Assembly: GCF_040869045.1 (NCBI RefSeq) | Contig: NC_090319.1 | Location: forward strand, 13,410,314-13,474,313 | Reading direction: 5' to 3' | Length of the DNA stretch: 64,000 nt | DNA from: Eurosta solidaginis | Taxonomy: Eukaryota > Arthropoda > Insecta > Diptera > Tephritidae | In this document: in pieces, positions 33,100 through 44,160 of the stretch | How the letters are laid out: every line of letters starts with the position of its first letter | Position numbering within the stretch: position 1 is the stretch's first letter | Notes under the pieces: model-generated | Database searches by the model: none | The model's input: the letters and a program-made list of their open reading frames with translations, nothing else | Told to the model about the DNA's origin: nothing | Translations under genes and position numbers: made by a program

Positions 33100-33426
33100 T
33101 GGGGTTTCGACAAGACACTGTCCAATGGGAATCTAGGCGGTACGTCTCAATATACTGGAAACCCATCCTACTGCAGCTGTATGCAGGATGATAAAATAGA
33201 ATCATCGAATCACTGTATACATGACTGCCCAGCTTTTGTCAGAACTAGGCGAAAGTATTTCGACTTACCTTGGATCTCAGGAGGATTAATCCAAGGCTGA
33301 GATCGGTCTCATTCCAAACTATATCGTTGCTATTCAACCGTTTTTTTATGTGGTACCACAATGCATTTTCATGCTGTCTAAGTCAGTTTTCTTTGCCAGT
33401 GCAGCTATCACCTAACCTAACCTAAC
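33100..33426 (+). pseudogene. LINE ORF2 C-terminal tail fragment (I/jockey-like)
   Basis: The frame near 33170-33300 reads 'CSCMQDDKIESSNHCIHDCPAF', the Cys/His knot at the end of many I- and jockey-group ORF2 proteins, then 'RTRRKYFDLPW'. It is followed by a short 3' region ending in ACCTAACCTAACCTAACT. A related 3' piece occurs at 62815-63005. Only the last part of the element is here, consistent with 5' truncation. Confidence 0.55.
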
Positions 33427-33452
33427 TCGTATACCAATTAATAAAAAAAATT

Positions 33453-33530
33453 GTTACGTATATGTACCGGTACACGTGTTCTCAGTAGGTAGGGACATAT
33501 TTGCGTGTAATTGGTTGGTCTTTAATATTT
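33453..33530. repeat. Dispersed GTTACGTATACGCACC-type repeat
   Basis: The block GTTACGTATATGTACCGG with 'ttctcagtaggtagggaca' after it recurs near 2662-2720 and 61181-61240. Its class is unknown. The flanks differ, so only about 80 bp is shared. Confidence 0.5.
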
Positions 33531-35554
33531 TTTTCGACCAATTTTGGTTTTTTCTCAATGAGCAATTTTGTTCCATTATTATTTTTTTTATCTTAAACAT
33601 ATAATACCTTTTCTATGTTTGTGTGAAGATTATAACTCTCACTCCAGAATAATTGATGTTTCGGACTCGATCTTTGCCATAAAAAATACGATTCTATTTT
33701 CTCTTAATAATTAAAAAATTATATTTATACATTTAATCTATTGTAGTTTGTGAATCTATATTTCTCAGCTGATGAGTTTCTCTGTAGCTGAGCGGTTTTA
33801 GATCTCGGCGCTTAGGAAGCAACTGCCTCTCAAAGACTCGGTAACAAAAAAAATTATAAATAACACATAAATAAGAATTAGGATACAAAAAAAAAAAAAA
33901 AACAACAGTATGTATGAATTAAAAAAAAAAAACAGGATTAGCCTGGTTTCATCGGGCCACTTGAGGGCAGTGCGCTGCCACAACGTCCGAGAAAAAAAAA
34001 ACAGATTAAAAATAAAAGTTCTAAAATATTTGCTTCCTTGCTTTTTTTTTTTGAAAAAATTTATACAATCACAATAAAATTTATGAAATCGGTATCAAAT
34101 TCTAAATATAAAAATATTATTTGTTTTTAACTTCAAATTTTTTTTTTCTCAATTAACAATTTTTATTTTTTAAAACAAGTTTTTAGTAGAAATTTATATC
34201 TCTATGATGAATTTTTTTAAGAAACTTTTATAAAAACAAATTGACTTTATTTCAATAAAAAAAAGTTTTTCTGGTATCGTTAAAAATCTGTTTTTCTGGA
34301 AGGTTTTTTTTTTCTAAATTAAAAACGATTTTCTTAAAAAATTTGTTTAAGAAATTTGTGTGAACATAAACGAAAAAAACTAAAGTCTTTTAAAATGTTA
34401 TTTTTTTAATGAAGTTTTTATTTATTTTTAGCAATCAATAGAAATTCATATAAACATAATAAAAAAAATATTATTCGGCGTTAAAAAATAAAAAAAAAAA
34501 ATAATCTCAAAAATGTACATTTCATTGAAACAAATTTTAGAAGAAACTCATATGGGCTTAAGAGAAAACAAATGGTTTATTATATAATTTAAGAATTGAT
34601 AAAAAAATTTGTAAAAAAACTAAAATTTTAGATATTTGTTTAGGAACAATTTTTATTTATTTTTAAAGAAATTCCTATTAACATAATACAAAAAAATATT
34701 GTTCGGTTTTAAAAATAAAAAAAACAATTCTCAAAGAATTTATATTTCAAATAAAATTTTGGAAGAAGCTCATATGTGCTGCTTTGTTAAATAAATTTGA
34801 GAATTGATAAAATTGTGGTTAAGAAATTTTAATTTGAAATGATCGCAAAAAACAGAAATTATTCCGAATCCAAATCTCGTAATCAGTACAATTTTTCTAA
34901 AAACAAAAAAAAATTTCTTTTTCATGAAACTGTATTTCTAAAATAGTTCTGTTTTTTAATTTATGTGATGACAATAGCGAACAATTATGCCTTATCCAAA
35001 TCTAAGAACTTATAAATGGTTTAAAAAAATATAATAAAATTGTTCTCAAAACGATTTCTTTTTTTTTTTTTTTTTTGTTTAAAGACTTTAGAAATGTCCG
35101 TGAACATAGTAAAAGATTCTAGATTTAAAATTTAATTACATATTTTAATACAAAAGGGAACTTTTTTCTTTCAATAAAAGTTTTAGTAGAAATATCAGCA
35201 CAATGAAAAAAAAAAATTATTCGTTAAATAAATCTGAAAATTAATAAAATGTTTTAAAAATAATTTTAATATTTTTTTTCGACCAGCTTTGTTTTTTCTC
35301 AATGAGCAATATTTTTGTATTATTATATTTTTATCTTATAAAAGATTTAAAATAAAAGTTTTAAAATAATTTTTTTATTGTTTCCTTGCTTTTTTTTTTT
35401 TGAAAAAAAAAATTATGAAATCGCATTAAAATTTATTATTTGTTATAAAATTCTAAAAATAAAAATATTCGTTTTTAAATTCAAATATTTTGTTTTTCTC
35501 GAATAACAATTTTAATTTTTTAAAACAAGTTTTTACTTCAAATTTATATCACAA
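33531..35554. repeat. AT-rich degenerate tandem region
   Basis: About 2 kb of very AT-rich sequence made of decayed repeats. The block 'ttttctcaatgagcaat' near 33550 recurs near 35296, and 'taaaacaagtttttag' near 34171 recurs near 35521, so the region contains a direct repeat about 1.4-1.7 kb apart. Shorter modules ('aacataataaaa', 'gaaattcatataaac') recur about every 200-250 bp. The pattern continues to about 37640 on the far side of the Helitron. A tRNA D-arm-like sequence (GTAGCTGAGCGG, 33784) sits inside; there is no B box, so I do not call a tRNA. Confidence 0.55.
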
Positions 35555-37556
35555 CTAGCAGACCCGGCAGACGTTGTTCTGCCCTAAATTTGGCCTATCT
35601 GCATACATTTTAATAAGCTTTTTTCCATCTAACTCTGCCCTACCCCTCTACACTTTTTCTCAATCTTTTTATTCACTCCTCCCTCCGTTTTTTTCGCTTC
35701 ATCTCCATCTTCGTCTCATTCTATCTCTCTCTCAGTTTCCTTCTCTCTTTTCTCTTCTCTCAAGTTTTTCTCCTCCTTCTTCATCTCTTATTGCCAGTCC
35801 CAGAGGGTGGTATGTATTTTGTGCCAGTCCCTTTCCGAGTGTCAGTCTCAGTTCCAGTCTTAGTCCTAATCCCATTCCCAGTCCGTCTCTGATATACTTT
35901 CCGGAAAAAAGCATCGTAAATACTAATATAGGCAAATTTATATACGAAATTTCAGGCAAATCGAATAGGACGTATGTAAATAGGAATGTGGGTATTATTA
36001 ATGCTTGTCTTTATCAGTTTTGCCAGGTTGATGCGACTAAATCGAATATCACAATGAACTTTAGAGCTCTCAGCAACAGCTTTCATTTGATATCCACAAT
36101 ACACACATGTTCTAGGGGAATCCGGGTCCACGTTTTGGGCTATATCTCGAGACCCTAGCCTCCCAGTTGTATGAAAATTATCCTGTACTATAGCACTCAT
36201 CAACAGCTTTCATTTCATATCCATATTGTATAAACATATTCTAGGGGTACCCGGGTCCTCGTTTTGGGCTATATCTCGAGACCCTAGCTTCGCAGTTGTA
36301 TGAAAATTATCCTGTACTATAGCATTCATCAGCAGCTTTCATTTGATATTCATATTGTATAAACACATTCTAGGGGTACCCGGGTCTACGTTTTGGGCTA
36401 TATCTCGAGATCCTAGCCTCCCAGTTGCATGAAAATTATCCTGTACTATAGCACTCATCAACAGTATTCATTTGATATCCATATTGTATAAACACATTCT
36501 AGGGGTACCCGGGTCCACGTTTTGAGCTATATCTCGAATTCCTAGCTTCGCAGTTGTATGAAAATTATCCTGTACTATAGAATTCATCAGCAGCTTTCAT
36601 TTGATATCCATATTGTATAAACACATTCTAGGGGTACCCGGGTCGTTGTTTTGGACTATATCTCGAGCCCTAGTCACTCAGCGGTGCAAAGCTTACTCTG
36701 TATTATAGCACACATCAACAGCTTCCATTTGATACCCATAGTATAAAAACACATTCTAGGTGTATCCGGGTCCATGTTTTGGCCTACATCTCGAGACCGT
36801 AGTCACCCAGCGGTGTAAAACTTACTATGTACTAAAGCATATATCAACAGCTTTAATTTGATACCCATAATGTAAAAACTCATTTTGGGCTATATCTCGA
36901 GACCCTAGTCGCCCAGGGGTATGCAAATTATCTTGTACTATAGCACTCATCAGCAGCTTCCATTTGGTATACATATTGTATAAACACATTTTAGGGATAC
37001 CCGGGTCCACGTTTTGGGCTATATCTCGAGACCCTAGTCACCCAGGGGTATGCAAATTATCTTGTACTATAGCACTCATCAACAGCTTCCATTTGATATA
37101 CATATTGTATAAACACATTTTAGGGATACCCGGGTCCACGTTTTGGGCTATATCTCGAGACCCTAGTCACCCAGGGGTATGCAAATTATCTTGTACTATA
37201 GCACTCATCAACAGCTTCCATTTGATATACATATTGTATAAACACATTTTAGGGATACCCGGGTCCACGTTCTGGGTTATATCTCGAGACCCTAGTCACT
37301 CAGCGGTGCAAAGCTTACTCTGTATTATAGCACACATCAACAGCTTCCATTTGATACCCATAATATAAAAACACATTCTAGGGGTACCCGGGTCCACGTT
37401 TTGATCTCAAGACCCTAGGCACGTAGCGAAAAAAGGTAGACGTTGGCCGATTCTCAGACCTACCCAATATGCTGACAAAATTTCATGAGAATCGGTTCAG
37501 CCGTTTCGGAGGAGTTAAGCCTCTAAAACCGTGACAGAAGAATTTTATATATTAGA
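35555..37556 (-). mobile_element. Non-autonomous Helitron, 2.0 kb
   Basis: Read on the minus strand it begins TCTAATATATAAAATTC and ends with a hairpin (GGCAGAACAACGTCTGCC) followed by GGGTCTGCTAG. The flanking bases are A before TC and T after CTAG, and there is no target duplication. TC start, hairpin plus CTAG end and A/T insertion are the classic Helitron signature. Inside, eleven tandem 129-bp units occupy about 36060-37430, next to a pyrimidine-rich low-complexity segment (35590-35890). No Rep/helicase gene is present. The 194-codon frame at 35574-36158 is low-complexity. A shorter relative is at 2977-3699. Confidence 0.8.
36060..37430 (-). repeat. Eleven tandem 129-bp units inside the Helitron
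   Basis: The landmark CTCGAGACCCTAG recurs at 36146, 36275, 36404, 36533, 36662, 36790, 36896, 37025, 37154, 37283 and, degenerate, near 37405. Spacing is 129 bp (128 once), with one unit shortened to 106 bp. Each unit also carries a 'GGGTACCCGGGTCCACG' block and a 'tttcatttgatatcca' block. Units 8-10 are nearly identical, which points to recent local duplication. The 134-codon repetitive frame across 36964-37368 is a product of 129 being divisible by three. Confidence 0.9.
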
Positions 37557-39059
37557 TTAACAATTTTATTTAATAAGAACCTTTGTTTTCTCAATAAACA
37601 GCTCTTTTTTTCTTAAAAATGTAAACATAATAAAAGATGTGTGTACCGTCATCGCACCAGGTTATTCAACTTTTAAATTAAAATTTTCCGCCGCTTTCGC
37701 GCACAAATGTACCACTGTATCACCGAGGTTGTGTGCATTGGGTTTGGGGTTGTCAAAAGCAATTTTATTCATTCATGTCATACCTTCACGCTTTAGGGCT
37801 CATTTCCAAGTCGGATTTTTTCGTTCTTTGCTGTGCTGCTTCCTTCCCTCCTTGTTTTTACATACATATACATTTTTACGTTTAACATGAAAATTTTGTT
37901 GTTGATATATTTTTCTTTGCTATGCGCTATGTATGAGCGCCATATAGCGTAAATTTGCAATCATTAGCGCAAATGAATGAGAGGCGTCCCCATGGATGGG
38001 TTGATTAGTTCACAAAGTGTCGATGTGAACTTGAGTCCCAGTGATGGATGATGATGATGGTTGTATTTCAACGAAACGTCTGTCAATATGCATGATTTTG
38101 CATATTTCTGTTTGGTTTCACTCAAAAAGCGATATGTGTGAGATGACAAGAGCTTCATTGAGTTCCTTTGACTTGATTTGATTAAAACGACGCAATGGAC
38201 TGTTAAAGCTAAGGACGTAAGATGATTGGAAAAGAATGTTGCAGCACTCGATTTTCCTGTGGATAAGCACCCCAAAAAAACCTGCCCTCTGCGCAAAGAA
38301 TCTTCATGTAGTTACCAAAGACCTTAGACGATGTGATGGGAGAACTTAGAGCCTTGCATGCTTCCAGTCTTACGAGGAAAAGTCACAGCACATTTCTGTA
38401 CTCAGTACATGCTCTTTGAAGATACTAGTTAGTCCGACTTGGTCCATAGCAATTTCGTTTCCATCATTGTAAATGCATCTACTTTCCATGGGAGATAACA
38501 GGTCGTATGGGGCTGTCAACCTCGTTTATAACTATTTTACAGCCTTCCCTGTGGCGTGCTCGCCTACTACGACGAGGGCCTGGGATCAAGGGCCAATAAA
38601 AGCAACATCATCATATTTAGCAACAAGTTTCTTCAATCACTGAAAAATTGTCCAAGCGGTGTCGTCCCTCGGCAGTTGTTTGCTTAACACTTCGAGAGTT
38701 TTTCAGCAATGAAAAGCTTCCCAGCGAAGATTCGGCATAAAGCATGTATGTATATATGTCCCGTGCGGCCAATTTGTAGGAAAAATAAAAATGAGCACGA
38801 CTCAATGTGGAAGAGAAATTCGGCCTGAATATCTTCGGTGGTATATCGTGCCCTGTTGTTATTTTTGTTTATTGAGGACCTTTCTCATTAGACAAGTCGT
38901 TCCTTGTAATATAGTTGTGCGCGCCGCAAACCCTACAAAGGGAAGTATTGAGATAGCCAGCGATCCTGAACACCTCTCGCCTACATCGGGTGTAAAGAAA
39001 TTGGATTATAATGAATTTAAGGCAGCCTGTCAGCAGGGCAAGCTGACAACAAAAATCGT
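37557..39059. other. Spacer, no gene recognised
   Basis: The end of the AT-rich tandem region (to about 37640), then mixed-composition DNA. Frames at 37964-38296 (minus) and 38791-39075 (plus) have no motif. Confidence 0.35.
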
Positions 39060-39510
39060 TACATTTTTCTCCTAGAATATAGGGACCTGCTCCCGATATA
39101 GCTTAGTTCTACGCCTGTAAGACTTAATGATATGCAGCTGCTTAGAGCACAGCCCAGCCTCAGCTCGGATTGACATTGTTGAGCCATCTGTGTAGACTGT
39201 AATGTCCCTACCACTACGTAAGCCCTCCTCTCCTGCCTTGAAGGATGCCTCATGTTATGTACCTGAAAGTCAGAAACTACCACGTAAAGGTTCGTACTGG
39301 AGATGAGGCCAGTTTAGTCTTCCTCCTGCTATCAAAAAATACCGCAAAGTACCGTCCCCATGAGCTCTCTGATCGTTTGGAAGGAATTTATTGGCGGTGA
39401 GTATCATCAAATTGTCAACGTATGTGAATACTCATTTCTGCTCTGAAAATGTATTTCTTCCGTTTTTGGAGGTACCTTCAATGTCAAGGAAGCTGGTCTT
39501 CCTAAATAAC
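39060..39510 (-). pseudogene. LINE fragments: RNase H and RT motif A pieces
   Basis: On the minus strand near 39150-39200 the translation gives 'DITVYTDGSTMSIRAEAGLC', the start of a LINE-type RNase H domain with its catalytic Asp in YTDGS. Upstream near 39460-39500 a piece reading 'SFLDIEGTSKN' resembles RT motif A of I-group elements. The two are closer together than in an intact element and in different frames, so this is a deleted, decayed copy. Confidence 0.55.
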
Positions 39511-39535
39511 GGTAACCACCACTTGAAGGACGCTT

Positions 39536-39916
39536 TCATCCCATTTCAATGTATATTTGTAAGTTAGTGATGCATAAAGCCAGGAGAGCTTCGAGTACAA
39601 ACATAACATTTGTTTGTAGTAGTATGTGTTTTCTCTCTCTTTTATTTACATACATTTTAGCATCCGCACTTCTTATCGAAACACCCTTTGAATATTCAAC
39701 GAAATACAATTTTGAGGATAGTTGTATGAATTTTGAATTCACCCGAACAGTCAAGGGGTTAGTTGCACAAATTTTCATCACTGATTTTAAGAATTCTTGT
39801 AGCCTCTCTTCTTCTTGCTGCACCTCCATTTGAAATACATTGAATGCCTTTTGTACTTGAATGTTTTTCAATTGAATAGAGTTGGTATGATTGACTGACT
39901 GAGTTTCGAATAGCAT
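39536..39916 (-). CDS. Hypothetical 126-codon ORF
   Basis: An ATG-to-stop frame with no family I recognise. Residues 20-50 are polar and Glu/Gln-rich ('NVFQMEVQQEEERLQEFLK') and could form a short helix. The C-terminal 25 residues are hydrophobic ('VMFVLEALLALCITNLQIYI') and could be a membrane segment. It lies just upstream, on the same strand, of a LINE relic. Neither a promoter nor splice sites are clear. It may be a chance frame. Confidence 0.2.
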   Translation of the reverse strand: MLFETQSVNHTNSIQLKNIQVQKAFNVFQMEVQQEEERLQEFLKSVMKICATNPLTVRVNSKFIQLSSKLYFVEYSKGVSIRSADAKMYVNKRERKHILLQTNVMFVLEALLALCITNLQIYIEMG

Positions 39917-40309
39917 GTGCGTAATAGTAGATACAAGTAAGCTGAGTAAAAGAGCATTAAAAGTTGAGTATGAACATTGCTGAATATGTATTTAAGTAAC
40001 TTACGGAATTATACGATAACTTCTTCCATTTCCTTTGTAAATGTTGAGGAATGAATCTATGCTATGTAAATAGGTATTTATTCCATAACACAGCCTCCAC
40101 TGTAGCAAACTACGCCTAAAAGTATACCACGACACAATGAACAAACAAACGCTGAGCATTTCATTGAGTTTTTAAAGTGAACAATGTACTTCGCGGTCGC
40201 ATCATAGTATTCTACGCTTAAAGGTGCAGATTTTCTGACTTCAGATCAGCTTTATCGACAACCCGCAAACATTTTCAAAACCAGGACTTACACATTGAGT
40301 TTTGTTAAT

Positions 40310-40450
40310 AGTGAATTCTATGAAAACTGAAATTGTACTACTCTCCATTGATAAACGATTTTCTTTTCGGCACTTTAAACTTTGTGGGGCCAGATTGGAA
40401 GAGTATCTGTATTATGAGCCCATTATCCATGGCCGTTTTTATGATGACTG
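40310..40450 (+). pseudogene. Short LINE fragment between RT and RNase H
   Basis: The frame reads 'VNSMKTEIVLLSIDKRFSF' and then 'FKLCGARLE', similar to the 'NP.KTE.V.FT' and 'L.G..L' segments after the YADD motif in I/jockey-group LINEs. It is short and isolated, so the call is tentative. The 95-codon frame containing it (40302-40589) is not a gene. Confidence 0.35.
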
Positions 40451-40775
40451 TAATCTAAGTTGCATATGCCGCAATTTACTATACCGACTTTTCAGTACTC
40501 TTGATCATATTTCATACGGGCGACTGAGATCAAGCTCTTCATATGTACTTGTCATTTGTTGCAGCTTTAGCCACTTCTTTAGACATTAACGATCAAAATC
40601 CTGCTAATTTCGGTAGTTACGACTGCTGTTCAGCATCAGACTGCTCCTAACTAACGCCAGTTTTCGTAAGATCTATTGTAACAAAACGCTTTGTCACAAT
40701 TATGTTCCTCCCTCTCAACTTATCTTAACACATCATCACACCATCACCTCACACAAAGAACAACCACCCCCCGTA

Positions 40776-41198
40776 AATACCCCAGCGGGTTAGGGGATCA
40801 GAATATACCCGCGGTAGGTATGCCTATCGTAAGAGGCGACTAAAATACCAGATTCAAGGGGCTGTGTAGCGCAACCTTTCGGGTTGCCAGCGCAATATAT
40901 AGCTTATCCAAACCCAATTGTCAACCTCACCTATCCGCGGCGAATCCTGTTTCACTAACAGACGAGGCTCTGGCGACCCCAAGCTCCTCATGGAACTTGG
41001 GGGTAGGGAGGGAGGGAATGGCCTGAAGGTTTAATGTGGCCGCATAAATCGTTCCCGATATGGTCGGGCTAGCACCTTAATGGTGCTATGGTACCGGAGA
41101 AGACCGGATTTGTATCCGGCAAAGGACCATCACATCGATAACACTCCCCAAAGCCTTCGGGGAGCAACCTTATCGCTACAACAACAACAACAATAACA
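40776..41198 (+). mobile_element. 423-bp retroposed element with CAA tail
   Basis: Flanked by a perfect 10-bp duplication ACCCCCCGTA (40766-40775 and 41199-41208). It begins AATACCCCAGCGGG and ends in an ACAACAACAACAATAACA tail. It is GC-rich for this window and contains several potential hairpins (for example CCTTTCGGGTTGCC and GCCTTCGGGGAGC). A duplication of this length plus a simple-repeat tail indicates LINE-mediated retroposition, so it is a SINE or a short LINE-derived element. I looked for tRNA A and B boxes and did not find a convincing pair. No coding frame is present. Confidence 0.7.
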
Positions 41199-41208
41199 AC
41201 CCCCCGTA

Positions 41209-41885
41209 CATAGTATACATAATGCCAACGGCGAACAACAAAAACTACTCATCATGATTGAATTGAAGCGCAAACATGCAAGATAACAGGACTGGCAGTT
41301 CTGTTCGGGTGCTTAATGGGGAGCTATTGAGTAGTTGAATTCCCATCTGTTTATATGCTGCTGAGTTTGTAGGAGCAACTCGCAACATTTCAGGCATACT
41401 TTTTTTTTCGTAGGTTTGGGCGATTCCACTTGTTAGTTGGCATTCCGCTTCCATATAAAGGTAGAGGTAGATGAAGAGGAATTTAAGTGGATTATGGGTG
41501 GGATTCTAATTGGTTTTATCCCCCTCACCTATGAGAATTCCTTTTCATTGGCTAATACCCGTTGATGTAAAAGCAGGTCTTCTGCCCTACGGTGGGTCCA
41601 GGACTAATCCGAACACACCCTCCCCTTGCTGGTTTTCATGCGTTAGAAAAGTCATTCGTTTTCACTAGGTTGAGATATCGTACACGTTAGCACTCTGGTC
41701 CGAGGCTCTGTGCGGGGAGTACCAAGTGCCGCCAGCCACCAGTTTGTACACATACATACATATGTTTGCATTGGTAATCGATAAACTTCTATTGGGTCAA
41801 ACTTCCCATTGCTGCCTAAGCCGACAAGTGTGAGCCGCAAGAGCACCGCCGTACTCCAATCCGTGAGCACTTTATGTGACTTCTC
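41209..41885. other. Spacer
   Basis: No repeat or motif that I can support. The 121-codon minus-strand frame at 41652-42017 ends inside the 112-bp tandem repeat and is not called. Confidence 0.35.
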
Positions 41886-41886
41886 C

Positions 41887-42158
41887 GAGAAACGCTCTGT
41901 TTCATTATCGTAGTCCTCTCTCTCCAGATCCTCGGTAACCGTACTCCAATTCGTGAGCTGTAAGCGTTCCTCTTTGGGTAATATATACCGACTATTCCGA
42001 GAAACGCTCTGTTCCATTACCGTGGTCCTCTCTTTCCAGATCCTCGGGAACCGTACTCAAATTCGTGAGCTGTAAGCGTTCCTCTTTGGATAAGATATAC
42101 CGACTATTCTGAGAGACACTGTCCCATTACCGTGGTCCTCTCTCTCCAGTTCCTCGGG
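41887..42158. repeat. 112-bp tandem repeat, about 2.4 copies
   Basis: The block GAGAAACGCTCTG starts units at 41887 and 41999, and a diverged GAGAGACACTG starts a partial third at 42111. Each carries 'ctctccagatcctcgg' and 'gtaagcgttcctctttgg'. The two full units differ at about ten positions. Confidence 0.8.
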
Positions 42159-43614
42159 AACTACGTGTGTCAGCATGAAAGGAAAGGCCCAGGTCTTGTA
42201 GTGTTTGGACTAAACGCTATAACTATTTGTGTTATTATTTAGTAGAGGGTTTTTCTGTCCTCTGCTTGGCTCTGGAGCGGCTGAGCTTACCTCAGTCTTC
42301 CAGCCCTCGGCCAAGCAATTATCACGTGCTGATCAACTTCCATCCATTTCCGATTACAGCCTGTTTTCGTAGCTCTGTGATTGATCAGCAAGCTGGCCGA
42401 ATTTTTTTTTTTTGATTACAGTTTACATATCCATCGATCATCCGTCGAAAAAGGTGCTACGCAACGTCTGTTCCACTTACCCGACTAGTTTCTGCTCTTT
42501 CCAGCTATCTAATCCAAATTTCAGTAACAAGTTGACGGGTATTCAACTAAGCATTGACTAAGTTTCACTTTTACATGAATCCCACTTTTAAACACCAAAA
42601 GCCACCTACTTTTTCACGCATCAATAGAATTTTCCCTCTCTTAGTTGCGAGCTCAGCATCTTTTGTTGACAATAGCGACTCACTTCATCGAATTCCAACT
42701 TGTCATTATTATCGTCAATTTTTGTATACAAATAAACAACAAAGTCCTTAACATTGTTTACACTAATTAAATCTTGTTGTATTTTCGTGTTTAGTTTTTT
42801 TCATACTTAATTTTAATTTTGTCCATTGAGCTTAGGTAGCAAACTTTCATTTCTTTTAATATCTACTTTTGTTTTCTCAACAACACAATGCAGATAGTTT
42901 TGTCAGCCATGTTGACAAGTGCTAGTCGTGTACTACTTACATAAATACACAGCGCCTGTCAATGTCCGTGTTAATACACGTATTAAAGTTATTCCAACTT
43001 TTGCTTTCCACACCTCAGCCCAATGGCATTTCCTATCAACTTTCTTCAAATGTGTACTGCCCACTTATTCTTTAAGTTTGTTGTTTTCTCACTTGAATAT
43101 CTCTCATACCTCATACATCATCTCTCGACTTGCTTCCTTTCACCCCCTCCTCTATATTTCAGTTATGTCATTCATTGCGTCGAATGTTCGGTAGCCCATG
43201 GCGATGTTGGATAACTTTAGTGATGTTGATGCCAAACTTTTGATTGATGTGGGAAAAGTCATGACGATATTAAGTGGTCAGGAGTACGAGAGGAGTGAAT
43301 GTGGTAACGAGCTTAAAGTGGAACTTATAGAGTTCATATTGCAGCTGAAACAGCACACCAAATAAAAAATAATAGCAACAAAGTATAAAAGCAGCAATAA
43401 GTCAAAGTAGCGCTGTCGTTGTTTTAGTTTAAATTTGAAGGAACTTCAGTCCACAGAACTTTTAGTTATAAATTATTTGAATATCCACGCCATGAATATG
43501 TTCATGGTGATTGGATATAAAATTTGATGTTAAAATATAAAATTACCTATAGTATGAATGGAAAGGGGAAGAATGTGCGTCCGCGCCTACAACGCAGTAT
43601 TTAGGCACTAGCGC
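42159..43614. other. Spacer, no gene recognised
   Basis: AT-rich sequence with frames of 62-91 codons and no motif, repeat or signal I can support. Confidence 0.4.
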
Positions 43615-44160
43615 TAGGCTAGGTTGAATTGGTATCTCAATTAAGACCTCACATAACTGAATGTCTCTATAGTGTTACCAGAAATTGTTTGATGACTAAA
43701 CGTAAGAACCCCAATCAGGTGCAAGGACTTATATTATAGAATAACTCCATCCTCTTGGCGAATACTAGAAGTTTTCTATGACCTAGTTTAGGTGCAGCCT
43801 CGAGACTTGGCAACTCTGCTGCCCCTTATAGCTGTAATCTTGACCTGTCGCGCAAAAACAGAACGTGCTGAACCGTTTCTTCCTGCAAATCGCACTTCCT
43901 ATATCTGCTATTACTAACGAGGCCTAACTTATAAACATGTGTCGCCAGAAGGTAGTGTCCAGTTAGTATACCTATCGTCCCGCAGTCCCGCGCTTCTTTC
44001 CACGTGATTCTTTCTGCATGATTTGGCACATCGTGTAAATCAAATTTGAAGCCACATATATAAGGTGCATTCGATGCATCGACGTTGAGCTTACGTCTTT
44101 CGCACAAAATGTTTGATAAGAGCTTATGTGCGATATTAAGAAAACAGTGGCGGTAAGACG
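43615..44160 (-). pseudogene. LINE 3' fragment (I-like), copy a
   Basis: A 93-codon minus-strand frame (43826-44107) reads 'ITWKEARDCGTIGILTGHYLLATHVYKLGL' and 'YRKCDLQEETVQHVLF', the region after RNase H and the C-terminal Cys/His motif of I/jockey-group LINEs. The 3' part runs to a terminus that reads CAACCTAGCCTAGCG. The same 3' segment occurs at 45618-46480 (for example 'cttggcgaatactagaag' near 43756 and 'cttggcgactacaaaaag' near 46196). Confidence 0.65.

Noticed and set aside
33400..33426. Telomeric repeat tract (CCTAA)
   Set aside because: Only about three units at the end of a LINE fragment. Flies lack TTAGG telomeres, so it reads as an element tail.
33778..33842. Functional tRNA gene
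   Set aside because: GTAGCTGAGCGG resembles a D-arm, but there is no B box, no anticodon stem and no pairing acceptor stem.
36060..37430. CRISPR-like regular repeats
   Set aside because: The repeats are 129-bp head-to-tail units without distinct spacers, in a eukaryotic Helitron.
40776..41198. tRNA-derived SINE
   Set aside because: I could not find a convincing A box and B box pair, so only 'retroposed element' is claimed.
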